Assembly (NCBI RefSeq): GCF_004151235.1
Contig: NZ_JUIV01000015.1
Coordinates: forward strand, 62,001-126,000
DNA: 64,000 nucleotides
Source of the DNA: Flavobacterium anhuiense
GTDB taxonomy: Bacteria > Bacteroidota > Bacteroidia > Flavobacteriales > Flavobacteriaceae
Direction: 5' to 3'
The notes below the pieces were generated by a model. It saw only the letters and a list, made by a program, of their open reading frames with translations, ran no database searches and was not told the DNA's origin. Both the position numbers and the translations under genes were made by a program. Positions 10,253-19,649 of this stretch are shown in pieces (within the stretch, counting starts at the first letter, position 1; each line of letters starts with the position of its first letter).

Positions 10253-12550
10253 TTATAATTCGCTTAATGCAATATCTAGCAACTCGACCATTTCATCAGC
10301 ATTTTGTTTATTAAACGGCATTGGCGGTTTTATTTTTAAAACATTGTGCAAAGGTCCATCTGTGCTTAACAAATAGCCTTTTGCTTTCAGTTTTTCGACT
10401 ACAATGTCTATCTCAGGAATAGCTGGTTCCATGGTAATTCTGTCTTTTACCATTTCTGCTCCAATAAATAATCCGTGTCCTCGAACATCACTGATAATAG
10501 GATATTTGTTCATCAATTCTTTTAGTTCATTCATCAGATAATTTCCTGTTTCCAATGCATGCTGCTGCATTTCTTCCTGCTCGATTACCTCTAAAACAGC
10601 CAATCCTGTAGCCATAGAAACAGGATTACCGCCAAAAGTATTAAAGTATTCCAAGCCATTATTGAAAGCCTCTGCAATCTCTTCGGTTACAATTACAGCC
10701 GCCAGCGGATGCCCGTTCCCGATTGGTTTTCCTAAAACAACAATATCTGGCACTACATTTTGCAATTCGAATCCCCAGAAATGATCGCCAATTCTTCCAA
10801 AACCAACTTGAACTTCATCTGCAATGCAAACTCCTCCTGCTGCACGAACATATTCATATACAGTTTTTAAATAGTTTTCTGGCAACGGAATCTGACCTCC
10901 AACTCCCAATAAAGTTTCACAGATAAAAACTGCTGGTGCTTTATCTTCTTTCTTTAAATCTTCGATAATTCGCTGTACATCTGCAGCATATTTTTCTCCT
11001 GCTTCTGCATCGCCATATTTATAAGGACCTCGATACAAATCTGGATTAATTGCTTTATGAATCCAAGGCATTTGACCAGAACCGCCTTTACTGTCAAATT
11101 TATACGGACTCATTTCCATTGCCACTGTCGAAGTTCCGTGATAAGCGTGATCGAGTACGATAATATCTTTTTGTTTGGTAAAATGACGGCTCATGCGAAT
11201 CGCCAAATCATTGGCCTCGCTTCCAGAATTGACAAAATAACAAACGCTTAATTTCTCTGGTAAAGTTGCCGTCAACCTTTGCGCATAATCTGTTATGGCG
11301 TCATTCAAATATCTTGTGTTTGTATTTAAAGTCGCTATTTGATGCTGCATTTTTCTTACCACAACCGGGTGGCAATGTCCAACATGCGATGGATTGTTTA
11401 CACAATCAACAAAAGTTCTTCCTTTGTCATCATATAAATATTGCAAAGCTCCTTTTACAATTTTTAATTTGTCTTTGTAGCCAATGCTTAAATTTCGTCC
11501 TATTTTCTGTTTTCTAATTTCAAGAAGTTCAGAATAATCATCATTATTGATTAATCCATCAAAACCGCATGCTTTTCTAAAAGTGTCTTGTGCTTTGATT
11601 GGGTTTATTTTTATCCATTTATACAACAAATCCCAAGCTGGTTTTTCGGTAACAAAATGATGTTCATTGCTACTGTCCAATGATGCATTATAAGCAGATT
11701 GTGTCACGCTGATGCAAAGCCTTCCTGCAATTAGATAATACAATAGATCTAATTCTTGTTCAGTAAGTGCATACGAATTATGATATCCTTTCACAATGGT
11801 TGCCACTACAGCTAATGGATCTTCTTCATCGAGAATCGCATACACACAAGCAATCGCTAGATTATTGATTAAAGCGGTGTAAACCATATCACCAAAATCG
11901 ATCAATCCGCTAATTTGATTTCCTTTCACCAAAACATTATAATCATTGGCGTCATTGTGAATATAGGCATGTCTCAATCGATGCAACTGTGGCAGCACTT
12001 CTGTATCAAACTGCAATAAAAAATAACCCACAATACGTCTTCTTTCATGATTTAGAATATACTTTAAATTGTCTCCTGCTTCACTTGCACGGCTAATATC
12101 CCAAGTATAACTGCGATGCATTGCCGGATGAGAAAAATTCCCAAGCTCAGCATCCATATTGCCTAAAAACGAACCTAAATTATAATGCAGTTCGCTGTTT
12201 TTGTCCTTTTCGTCTACCCAAAAAGTTCCTTCCAGAAAGTTTAAAATTCGAATATGATAGGTTTTAGAATCTATTATAATATCAGTTAACTCCTCACCTC
12301 TTTTATTGCGACAAAAATGCTGAAAATAATCTGAAATATCACTTTGGGAAAGATGCCTCATAATGGCGGCCTGAGCCTCCAAAAATGGAAACGAATGATT
12401 TTCATTTGATACCTTTAGAATATATTTTTCGTTTTTATCATCGGACAAAAGAAAATTCAATTCATCGTATCCATTTAATGTTTTTACGGTTACATTTAAT
12501 CCGTAATGCTCTTTTACTAAGTCCTGAATAACTGCTTCTGAAAAAATCAT
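10253..12550 (-). CDS. Fusion of APH/choline-kinase-type phosphotransferase and class-III PLP enzyme (hydroxylysine or ethanolamine kinase / phospho-lyase)
   Basis: This is a two-domain enzyme of 765 residues. Residues ~1-320 form an aminoglycoside-phosphotransferase-like kinase with the catalytic loop HNDANDYN (Asp200) and the metal motif DFGD (Asp218). Residues ~350-765 form a class-III aminotransferase fold with NSGSEAND, the PLP-binding ADEVQ (Asp578) and the Schiff-base Lys608 in GKPIGNGHP. Its closest relatives in memory are human HYKK with PHYKPL/ETNPPL, which phosphorylate hydroxylysine (or ethanolamine) and eliminate phosphate plus ammonia. That lyase reaction on phosphohydroxylysine yields 2-aminoadipate 6-semialdehyde, the substrate of the nearby ALDH7-type enzyme. 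Many bacterial fusions of this type also carry an M23 peptidase domain in the middle, which is absent here. I chose ATG 12550 because an earlier in-frame start at 12601 lies inside a palindromic repeat. Confidence 0.85.
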   Translation of the reverse strand: MIFSEAVIQDLVKEHYGLNVTVKTLNGYDELNFLLSDDKNEKYILKVSNENHSFPFLEAQAAIMRHLSQSDISDYFQHFCRNKRGEELTDIIIDSKTYHIRILNFLEGTFWVDEKDKNSELHYNLGSFLGNMDAELGNFSHPAMHRSYTWDISRASEAGDNLKYILNHERRRIVGYFLLQFDTEVLPQLHRLRHAYIHNDANDYNVLVKGNQISGLIDFGDMVYTALINNLAIACVYAILDEEDPLAVVATIVKGYHNSYALTEQELDLLYYLIAGRLCISVTQSAYNASLDSSNEHHFVTEKPAWDLLYKWIKINPIKAQDTFRKACGFDGLINNDDYSELLEIRKQKIGRNLSIGYKDKLKIVKGALQYLYDDKGRTFVDCVNNPSHVGHCHPVVVRKMQHQIATLNTNTRYLNDAITDYAQRLTATLPEKLSVCYFVNSGSEANDLAIRMSRHFTKQKDIIVLDHAYHGTSTVAMEMSPYKFDSKGGSGQMPWIHKAINPDLYRGPYKYGDAEAGEKYAADVQRIIEDLKKEDKAPAVFICETLLGVGGQIPLPENYLKTVYEYVRAAGGVCIADEVQVGFGRIGDHFWGFELQNVVPDIVVLGKPIGNGHPLAAVIVTEEIAEAFNNGLEYFNTFGGNPVSMATGLAVLEVIEQEEMQQHALETGNYLMNELKELMNKYPIISDVRGHGLFIGAEMVKDRITMEPAIPEIDIVVEKLKAKGYLLSTDGPLHNVLKIKPPMPFNKQNADEMVELLDIALSEL

Positions 12551-12587
12551 TGCTATTCTATTAAATTGTTTTTGTTTCTTTTTTTCA

Positions 12588-12658
12588 GCCACGAATTGCA
12601 CGAATTTACACGAATTAAAGACTTTAAAAATTAGTCCAAATTTGTGTAATTCGTGGCA
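12588..12658. repeat. Palindromic repeat with CACGAATT arms
   Basis: The arms GCCACGAATTgCACGAATTT and AATTTGTGTAATTCGTGGC are imperfect inverted copies of each other around a short A/T-rich centre. The repeat lies between the GH42 gene and the kinase/PLP fusion gene. Elements of this look are, from memory, common between flavobacterial genes. Confidence 0.65.
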
Positions 12659-12688
12659 ACTTTATTAAAAAAATATTCGTGGAAAACC

Positions 12689-14821
12689 TTATTTCCAAAT
12701 AACAGCCTGAGCTGGTTCTAATGGATTTTTTCCCACCAATATTTTGCTTCCTGCAGGAATTGGCATATTTATGGTTTCATTGGTATAATTCACACCCACA
12801 TAAAAACCATCACGCCATTCTACATATACGCCTTTTGGCAAATCTTCAATAGCAACTTTTGCACGTTCGTATACAGTTCGTACCAATTGCCTTTCCAGAT
12901 TTCCATCTTTGCTTTCTGCTCCAATATAGGTAATGGTTCCTTTTCCAAGTTTTCTAGTAATCGCAGTTGCTTTACCTTTGTAAAATTGATCGGCATAAGA
13001 AGCTAAAACTTCCGTTCCTTGTTTCGGATTTAAAACATCTGCCCAAACATTCCATTTATAAGTATTGTTTCCAGCATCTATAGTTCCGTTTACATCTTCA
13101 ACGAGCATATCAAAAAAATCGACATCTGCTCCAATCAAAGGCAAAATTGGACCGCTCCAATTAGCTTCGAAGAAATGACCGTTTTTATCCTTTTGACCAG
13201 TTCGGCACGAAAGGATTAAATTTCCGCCATTTTCAACATATTTCGTCCATTTGTCTACCAATTTTTGATCAATTAATTGATACGCTGGCGCAACGATAAA
13301 CGGATAAGCAGAAAAATCGCTCTCTTCTGTGATAAAATCCATTGGCGCACCAGTCGATTTTACAGCTGAAGTATAGATGTTTCTATGTCTCCAAGTGCTC
13401 CAAAATTCGGTTTGTTTCTGGTTTTCTAAATCCCACAGATTTTCGTGACTCCATAAAAATCCCGTTTTTCTTTTTGCAATTTCCTGTGGAATTACTGCTT
13501 TTGGATTGTATTCTTTGCGAAGCAGTTTCATATCTTCAATTGACTGAACAAACTCTTTTCCGCCTGTTGTTAACGTCACGCCATCTGTACCCACAATTCC
13601 GTCATGATACATTTCGCTGCTTCCTAAAGGATGTCTGTATCGGTAAGTACAAGTAAAAGAACAGCCTCCGCCAAAAGCTTGAGAAATCCACATGTGAACT
13701 GTTCCTGGCAATAATTGTGGATTAATGCTCGCCCAGTTTACCTGTCCCGGCTGCATTTCCATTACTCCTGTAATGCCATTTATAGATCTATAGTAATCAT
13801 TTGCTTCCGAAATTTTATTAGGATGTCCCATTCTGAAATTTTGTTCGCCTAAATTGTTTCTGCCACTTACAGGATACATTGTATAGGTTGCAAAATCCAT
13901 TTTATCGGTTTTCCTTGGATCTGCTCCGTAAACTACATTGGTGTAATTTGTAGTAATCCATTGCTTTGGGTTGATATACTTTCGAAGGACTTCAGCCTGC
14001 AAATTCAAATATTCTGCTTGAGAATCAGCTGTGTATCGTTTAAAATCTAGAACAGCATGCGGACTTAGTTTGTCTTCAAAATAAATCTCTGCATTTGGAA
14101 TCGCAATCTGCTCAAAATTATTGTATCTGATGCTCCAGAAACTCGCCACCCATTCCGCATTTAATTTTTCAATTGTTCCGTATTTTGCTTTTAGCCATTT
14201 CTGAAATCCTTTTTGTGCCGATGGACTAAAATCGTCTGGCGCACCAGGTTCGTTATCAACTTGCCAGCCTATAACGTTTTTATTATTGCCGTATCTTTTT
14301 CCGAGCTCGGTAACAATTTTGGCCACAAATTCTCTGTATTTTTCATTAGAAACAGATTGATTGGCTCTGTTGCCGTGTTCTCTGCGTCTTCCGCTTGCGT
14401 CTACCAAATAGATTTCAGGATATTTTTCTCCCATCCATGCTGGAGGAGTTGGCGTTGGTGTGCACATGATGACTTTCAAGCCTTGTTTTTCGGCAATTGC
14501 CAATGCGTCGTCCAGCCATTTAAAATCGTATTTTCCTTCTTCGGGTTCCATAAAAGTCCATGCAAACTCAGCGAAGTGCGTAAACTCAAATCCAAGTTTT
14601 TTAATGTTTTTTAAATCACGTTCCCATTGTTCTCTAGGCCATTGTTCGGGATAATAATAAACTCCAATCTGCATTAAATCGTGCTTGGAGAAAAAACGTT
14701 GCGGATCCTGTTTTTCTGAAATTGCTCCCTTTTTGTTCTGAGCAAAAACAGGTGTCAAATTGCAGTTTGCCATAAGCAATCCTGCTAATATAATTTTGGT
14801 TAAAGTTTTGTGGTTAGACAT
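12689..14821 (-). CDS. Secreted GH42 beta-galactosidase
   Basis: This is a glycoside hydrolase of family 42, which removes beta-linked galactose by a retaining mechanism. Residues 1-27 are a signal peptide cleaved before Gln (TPVFA-Q), so the enzyme is periplasmic or extracellular. The TIM barrel begins at GVYYYPEQWPREQWERDL. The acid/base is Glu191 in WQVDNEPG and the nucleophile is probably Glu355 in GVMEMQPGQVNW. Residues ~420-640 resemble the trimerisation (GATase-like) domain, followed by a short C-terminal beta domain. The 710-residue length is typical. The start codon is immediately preceded by a long CAA repeat. Next to the hydroxylysine-type enzymes, a galactosyl-hydroxylysine substrate is plausible. 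That is inference; other beta-galactosides are possible. Confidence 0.88.
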   Translation of the reverse strand: MSNHKTLTKIILAGLLMANCNLTPVFAQNKKGAISEKQDPQRFFSKHDLMQIGVYYYPEQWPREQWERDLKNIKKLGFEFTHFAEFAWTFMEPEEGKYDFKWLDDALAIAEKQGLKVIMCTPTPTPPAWMGEKYPEIYLVDASGRRREHGNRANQSVSNEKYREFVAKIVTELGKRYGNNKNVIGWQVDNEPGAPDDFSPSAQKGFQKWLKAKYGTIEKLNAEWVASFWSIRYNNFEQIAIPNAEIYFEDKLSPHAVLDFKRYTADSQAEYLNLQAEVLRKYINPKQWITTNYTNVVYGADPRKTDKMDFATYTMYPVSGRNNLGEQNFRMGHPNKISEANDYYRSINGITGVMEMQPGQVNWASINPQLLPGTVHMWISQAFGGGCSFTCTYRYRHPLGSSEMYHDGIVGTDGVTLTTGGKEFVQSIEDMKLLRKEYNPKAVIPQEIAKRKTGFLWSHENLWDLENQKQTEFWSTWRHRNIYTSAVKSTGAPMDFITEESDFSAYPFIVAPAYQLIDQKLVDKWTKYVENGGNLILSCRTGQKDKNGHFFEANWSGPILPLIGADVDFFDMLVEDVNGTIDAGNNTYKWNVWADVLNPKQGTEVLASYADQFYKGKATAITRKLGKGTITYIGAESKDGNLERQLVRTVYERAKVAIEDLPKGVYVEWRDGFYVGVNYTNETINMPIPAGSKILVGKNPLEPAQAVIWK

Positions 14822-14827
14822 GTTAGT

Positions 14828-14873
<46 letters not shown>

Positions 14874-14912
14874 GGATTACCACTTAAAAGAATCTATAAT
14901 TATTAAATTGAA

Positions 14913-15060
14913 TTAAACACATAGAAACATAGTTTTATTTCTAAAAAAGATAAAGTGAAAGAAACTAGTTTCTAACACATAGCTATGTTTGCTTAAGAAA
15001 AGTGTAACGTCTTTCACCGCTACAATTATGAGTCTAGTAAACTATGTTTCTATGTGTTAA
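14913..15060. repeat. Inverted-repeat element with CACATAGAAACATAG arms
   Basis: The outer arms (about 23 bp, ACACATAGAAACATAGTTT and its complement) bound a 148-bp element that fills most of the gap between the GH63 and GH42 genes. The interior has further partial copies (CTAACACATAGCTATG). It has no coding potential. Confidence 0.75.
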
Positions 15061-15074
15061 AAACCAACCTTTAT

Positions 15075-17081
15075 TTATTTATCCTCTAAAAGCAGCATTA
15101 AATAATGCGAAGCCGACCAGCTGAAGTTGTAAGCTTCCAATCCTTTTCCGTTTACGGGCTGATAATTTTCTCTGATAGAAGTTCCTTTGTCCATAACGCC
15201 TTCAGCATTGTGCATCAATTTATATGCAAGTTGGTTTGCTTCTTTTGTGTAACCGTATTTTTCCAATCCGTTAATTCCGAAATAGCTTTGATCAAGCCAA
15301 ATTGGCCCTCTCCAATATCCGTTATCTGGTTTAAACTTTGGGTGATTGGCTGCTAATGTTGGCAAAGGCACAAAAGTGTTCAAACTCGCTGGATCAACCA
15401 TATTGTTTTTTGCTGATTGGGCTTGTTCGGCAGTAGCTACTTCTGCCCAAATCGGACAATATCCTTCGCATCCCATTGCTTTTATCAATGTTTTACCATC
15501 AATTGTGGTGTCATAAAACCAGCCTGTTGTCTCATCCCAAAATTGCTTTTGAATTTTAAGTTTTAATGAATCGCTTTCATTCGTCCATTTTTTAGCTTCA
15601 TCATTTAATTTTAAAACTGATGCCATTTTACTGAGATAGTTTTTCTCAGCAAATAAGAACGAATTTAAATCAACGCTTTCCTGATCTAACGAATACGCTT
15701 TTTCTCCGTTTTTCAATATTTTGCTATCATCAAAACGTACGGCATTATCCATTCCGCTTTCCCATTTTGCTGCAATTACAGTTCCGTCTGTCGAACCAAA
15801 TTCGCATAAACCATCTTGATCGTGATCGCGTTCTTTGTACCACCAATTGTGATATAAAGTCAACTTTGGGTAAAACTCTTTTATGAAATTATTATCTTTT
15901 GTTTTTTCATAAATTTTCCAAACAGCCCAAGCAGCAAGCGGTGCTTTTGTATTGCGATAATTATTTTCTTCAAGAAGATTGTTTCTGTAAACACAATCCG
16001 GAATAAAACCATTAGGATCCTGATAATCAAATAAAGCACGCATTTGATTTTTAGCTAATTCGGCATCATAATTGGCTACTGCTACAGCATGTTTCCAGCT
16101 GTCCCAAGCCCAGAAACCATGAAACCATTCGTAATTGTAACTCGGAAAAAGACCTCCATGTTTCAATCCTTCCGCAGCAATTCTGGTATTGTTTTGTAAG
16201 GTTAAAACCAATTTTGCAACCAAATCTGAATAACCCTGGTCTTTGTAAATACTTTTCTTTTTGGCAATAAGCTGTGACAATTGTTTTTCTTTTTCTTTTT
16301 GTGTGTTGTTTAACAGTGTAGTAAATACCGTTTTCTGTATCGTTTCGTTCTCCGTTTTCCAAGAATATTGAGAAAAAATAAAACTTTGAGAAACTACAAT
16401 TTCTTTAGTTTCATTTGGTTTTAAAACCAGTTTTTCTGTTTGTGCCTTATATCCTTGCTTCGTAATTTCAATTTCTGGATTTGATTTTAGAAACTGAATG
16501 TAACCAACCGCGATACTTTTTGAAGAAACAATTTTTAAAGTATTTTTCTCATTCGATAATTGCAAATCATCTAAAAATAGAGACGCATTATAAAACGGAA
16601 AAAGCGTAATAGTCTTTGCCGTTTTATTGGTAATGCTTGTTCTTTGCAGAGCCGAGTGCCCAGATAAAAACACCAGTTGTTGTTTTACTTCTAATTTTTC
16701 ATTTTTAAACTGCTGTTCTAAATGACTATTGTAACTGTTTTGCGCTAGCAATGAACTTTTCCAGTCGATAATATCTTGGCCTTTTTCGTCTTTTAATTGC
16801 AATGAAACAAAAGAAGAACTTAACCAAACGCCGTTTTGTTCGGTCATTAAAAAAGGCCCCGAAAATCCTGCTTGAACATTTGAAGCATCTAAAAATCCGA
16901 AGGCGAACCAAGCGCCTTTATCAGAAAACGCAAGAGATTTTCTGTCTGTAGCATTTACTGGATTTCCTTTAAAATTAATACTGTTTTTAGCTGATTCTAA
17001 AATGGGAAAGTCTTTTTGAGACCAGCCCGACGAGATGATGAAAAAGGATACAAGAATCAAAAAAAATTTCTTTTTGTACAT
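15075..17081 (-). CDS. Secreted GH63 alpha-glucosidase, YgjK-like
   Basis: This is a family-63 inverting alpha-glucosidase of 668 residues with a signal peptide (1-21, cleaved SGWS-Q). Residues ~25-270 form the N-terminal beta-sandwich and ~280-668 the (alpha/alpha)6 catalytic barrel. Family motifs are YEWFHGFWAWDSWKHA (~317-331), the proposed general acid Asp445 in WESGMDNAVRF, NGYWRGPIWLDQSYFG, and the proposed general base Glu638 in SIRENYQP. A DHDQDGLCEFG loop (~419-429) looks like the calcium site of E. coli YgjK. As I recall, YgjK prefers alpha-glucosyl-galactose disaccharides, including the 1,2-linked form, which would match the Glc-alpha-1,2-Gal unit on collagen hydroxylysine. The gene starts 69 bases after the ALDH7-type gene and is probably co-transcribed with it. 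Confidence 0.88.
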   Translation of the reverse strand: MYKKKFFLILVSFFIISSGWSQKDFPILESAKNSINFKGNPVNATDRKSLAFSDKGAWFAFGFLDASNVQAGFSGPFLMTEQNGVWLSSSFVSLQLKDEKGQDIIDWKSSLLAQNSYNSHLEQQFKNEKLEVKQQLVFLSGHSALQRTSITNKTAKTITLFPFYNASLFLDDLQLSNEKNTLKIVSSKSIAVGYIQFLKSNPEIEITKQGYKAQTEKLVLKPNETKEIVVSQSFIFSQYSWKTENETIQKTVFTTLLNNTQKEKEKQLSQLIAKKKSIYKDQGYSDLVAKLVLTLQNNTRIAAEGLKHGGLFPSYNYEWFHGFWAWDSWKHAVAVANYDAELAKNQMRALFDYQDPNGFIPDCVYRNNLLEENNYRNTKAPLAAWAVWKIYEKTKDNNFIKEFYPKLTLYHNWWYKERDHDQDGLCEFGSTDGTVIAAKWESGMDNAVRFDDSKILKNGEKAYSLDQESVDLNSFLFAEKNYLSKMASVLKLNDEAKKWTNESDSLKLKIQKQFWDETTGWFYDTTIDGKTLIKAMGCEGYCPIWAEVATAEQAQSAKNNMVDPASLNTFVPLPTLAANHPKFKPDNGYWRGPIWLDQSYFGINGLEKYGYTKEANQLAYKLMHNAEGVMDKGTSIRENYQPVNGKGLEAYNFSWSASHYLMLLLEDK

Positions 17082-17150
17082 GTTATTTCATTTTTGTGAA
17101 GTGTTTTTTATTTAAATATAGGACTTGTTCTTTTACTGGCAAAATTCATT

Positions 17151-18704
17151 TTACAAATGAAATTTTATGCCCTGAGATAATGCCACGCCAACACCATAAT
17201 TGATTGTATTGGTTTGTCTTCTCATGTAAATTTTCCAAGCGTCAGAACCTGATTCTCTTCCGCCTCCAGTTTCTTTTTCACCTCCAAAAGCACCTCCAAT
17301 TTCAGCGCCAGATGTTCCGATATTTACATTCGCAATTCCGCAGTCAGAACCTGCAACTGATAAAAACAATTCGGCTTCTCTTAAGTTGTTTGTCATAATT
17401 GCAGAGGATAATCCCTGCGCTACATTATTCTGAATTTCAATCGCATTTTCTACTGTTCCTGAATATTTCAACAGATACAATACAGGCGCAAAAGTTTCAT
17501 GCTGTACAATTTCAAAAGAGTTGTCAGCTTCTGCAATTGCAGGTTTAACATAACAGCCGCTTTCGTATCCTTCTCCAAAAAGCACACCGCCTTCAACCAG
17601 AATTTTTCCTCCTTGCACGACAACCTTTTTCAAAGCTTCATTATACAATTCAACTGCTTGTTTGTCAATAAGAGGTCCGACATGATTTTTCTCGTCCAAC
17701 GGATTTCCGATACGCAATTGTTTGTATGCTGAAACAAGAGCTTCTTTTACTTTATCATAAATACTTTCGTGAATAATCAAACGGCGTGTTGTAGTGCATC
17801 TTTGTCCCGCTGTTCCTACGGCGCCAAAAACGGCGCCAATAATAGTCATTTCCAAATCTGCATCGGGTGTTACAATGATGGCATTGTTTCCTCCTAATTC
17901 TAGTAATGATTTACCGAAACGTCCTGCAACTACCTGCGCAACAATTTTACCCATTCTAGTAGAACCTGTAGCAGAAATTAACGGAATACGTTTATCATTC
18001 GTCAGCAACTCACCTATTTTATAATCTCCTGTAATTAAACACGAAATTCCTTCTGGCAAATTATTTTCTTTTATAACCTCTGCCATAATATTTTGACAGG
18101 CAACGGCACAAAGCGGTGTTTTTTCAGATGGTTTCCAAACACAAACATCTCCGCAAACCCAAGCCAAAGCGGTATTCCAAGCCCAAACGGCTACTGGAAA
18201 ATTAAATGCAGAAATAATTCCTACAACTCCTAAAGAATGATATTGTTCATACATTCTGTGTCCCGGTCTCTCAGAATGCATCGTTAAGCCGTGCAGCTGA
18301 CGCGAAAGCCCAACCGCAAAATCGCAGATATCGATCATTTCCTGAACTTCTCCGTAGCCTTCCTGCAAAGATTTACCCATTTCGTATGAAACCAGTTTTC
18401 CTAACGCTTCTTTGTTCTTGCGTAATTTTTCACCAAACTGACGTACCATTTCGCCACGTTTTGGCGCAGGAATTAATCGGAATTGTTTAAAAGCTTCGTT
18501 AGCCGATTTCATCACTTTTTCATAATCACCTGCTGTTGATGTTTTAACCTTTCCAATCAATTTTCCGTCAACAGGAGAATAACTTTCTAGAATCTCTCCG
18601 CTTGAAAAATTATTCAATCCTGTTGAAGTTCCTTCATTTATGTCTTTTATATTTAATTCTTTTAAAGCTTCTTTTATTGTAGTTTCTAATTCTTCGATTG
18701 CCAT
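17151..18704 (-). CDS. ALDH7-type aldehyde dehydrogenase (probable 2-aminoadipate semialdehyde dehydrogenase)
   Basis: This is an NAD(P)+-dependent aldehyde dehydrogenase of the antiquitin/AmaB group, which oxidises 2-aminoadipate 6-semialdehyde to 2-aminoadipate. Its 517 residues contain the cofactor region (SAFNFPVAVWAWNTALAW, SATGSTRMGK), general base Glu269 in LLELGGNN, and nucleophile Cys303 in GTAGQRCTTTRRL, a form characteristic of ALDH7. The C-terminal GGAFGGEKETGGGRESGSDAWK also matches the group. It lies 39 bases downstream of the HglS-type gene and 69 bases upstream of the GH63 gene, all on the minus strand. The family assignment is strong; the exact substrate is inferred from the family and neighbours. 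Confidence 0.9.
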   Translation of the reverse strand: MAIEELETTIKEALKELNIKDINEGTSTGLNNFSSGEILESYSPVDGKLIGKVKTSTAGDYEKVMKSANEAFKQFRLIPAPKRGEMVRQFGEKLRKNKEALGKLVSYEMGKSLQEGYGEVQEMIDICDFAVGLSRQLHGLTMHSERPGHRMYEQYHSLGVVGIISAFNFPVAVWAWNTALAWVCGDVCVWKPSEKTPLCAVACQNIMAEVIKENNLPEGISCLITGDYKIGELLTNDKRIPLISATGSTRMGKIVAQVVAGRFGKSLLELGGNNAIIVTPDADLEMTIIGAVFGAVGTAGQRCTTTRRLIIHESIYDKVKEALVSAYKQLRIGNPLDEKNHVGPLIDKQAVELYNEALKKVVVQGGKILVEGGVLFGEGYESGCYVKPAIAEADNSFEIVQHETFAPVLYLLKYSGTVENAIEIQNNVAQGLSSAIMTNNLREAELFLSVAGSDCGIANVNIGTSGAEIGGAFGGEKETGGGRESGSDAWKIYMRRQTNTINYGVGVALSQGIKFHL

Positions 18705-18743
18705 TATGAACTTTTTAGTTGTGCGTTTTCTATTGACTGAATA

Positions 18744-19559
18744 TTATATTGTTTTTTGAAGCTTTACATCGGTGCTTTCAAATATTTTATCTGCCGATGA
18801 CGCCACAAAACCTTGATATAATTCTCCGTTTGACATTGGGTAACGCAAAGCAAATTCATAATAACATGATGGTACTTTTAATGTTCCTTCCTCAAAATCA
18901 ACATCGTACAAATCTGCCAATGTGCTTGATTGTTCTAAAAGCTGCTCTGGAGTTCCTTTAATTTTTCCGCCAGATGCATTTAGTTCCCATCCGCTAGCTT
19001 CTAAGAAATTGTTTAATTCTTCTAAAGTTTTAAATCCTTTTAAAGCATTGGTATTGATTGTAAAGTGATTAGCTCTAAAACCGTACACATACATCCAAGC
19101 TGCATACTCAGATTCTTCTAATAATGATTTGTAAACTGCTTGCGAATTTCCTTTCCAAACAGCTCCACTTAAAACCAAATTAGGGTCGTTGAATACATTT
19201 TGATCACAGCTATCTAAAAGCTGCTGCACTGTTTCCTGTAATTCTTCAGAACATTTTTCTAATTCTAATTCAGAAATGAAAATTCTTGGCGCATTTTTAT
19301 CTAATGCATTTTCGTAATGTTTAGCATATAATTTTTTCGTTTCAAAATAATATTCGCCTTTTGCTTCGTAGCCAACATTCAGGAAAGCTTTTTCTAAAAC
19401 TTCAATATTGACACGTTTATCGTTGAAAGTACGAATTGCAATATGGTCGTTTAAAATTTCTTCACCTTTTTCTTCCAGTAATTCATGTATTTTTAAAGCT
19501 GATGGAGTAATCTCAATATATTGCTCCCAAAGTTTCGTAAGTAGTTGATTTTTATCCAT
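18744..19559 (-). CDS. DUF1338 protein, HglS-type 2-oxoadipate dioxygenase/decarboxylase
   Basis: Members of this family (Pseudomonas HglS, E. coli YdcJ and plant homologues) convert 2-oxoadipate to D-2-hydroxyglutarate with Fe(II) in a glyoxalase-like fold. The 271-residue protein has the conserved NDHIAIRTFND segment (His39), FRANHFTINT (His165) and CYYEFALRYP (Glu235). His-His-Glu with this order and spacing fits the metal triad known in HglS. It is shorter than the ~460-residue proteobacterial form, as in the short subfamily. It heads the minus-strand operon, opposite an Lrp/AsnC regulator, and its presumed product is the substrate of the flavoprotein at 7073-10021. Confidence 0.82.
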   Translation of the reverse strand: MDKNQLLTKLWEQYIEITPSALKIHELLEEKGEEILNDHIAIRTFNDKRVNIEVLEKAFLNVGYEAKGEYYFETKKLYAKHYENALDKNAPRIFISELELEKCSEELQETVQQLLDSCDQNVFNDPNLVLSGAVWKGNSQAVYKSLLEESEYAAWMYVYGFRANHFTINTNALKGFKTLEELNNFLEASGWELNASGGKIKGTPEQLLEQSSTLADLYDVDFEEGTLKVPSCYYEFALRYPMSNGELYQGFVASSADKIFESTDVKLQKTI

Positions 19560-19591
19560 TTTTAAGTTTGTTAAATAGTGTTATAATGACA

Positions 19592-19599
19592 CAAATCTA
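19592..19599 (-). promoter_or_regulatory. Candidate -7 element for the HglS-type operon
   Basis: On the minus strand this reads TAGATTTG, matching the Bacteroidota -7 consensus TAnnTTTG, 32 bases upstream of the start codon. A good -33 TTG is not evident, so the element may depend on an activator. Confidence 0.45.
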
Positions 19600-19605
19600 T
19601 AGATA

Positions 19606-19626
19606 ATACTGTTATTATAACATTAT
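19606..19626. promoter_or_regulatory. Candidate operator for the Lrp/AsnC regulator
   Basis: This is a 21-bp near-perfect palindrome (ATACTGTTAT, one central T, ATAACATTAT; 9 of 10 pairs match) in the divergent region between the HglS-type and Lrp genes. It lies just upstream of the candidate minus-strand -7 element, where the -33 region would be. Two direct copies of TATAGATA (19598, 19624) flank it. Confidence 0.45.
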
Positions 19627-19649
19627 AGATATACGATTATTTACAATTC

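Noticed and set aside
12551..12601. Upstream start (17 extra codons) for the kinase/PLP fusion
   Set aside because: The extra codons run into the CACGAATT palindromic repeat and are not kinase-like; ATG 12550 fits the domain start.
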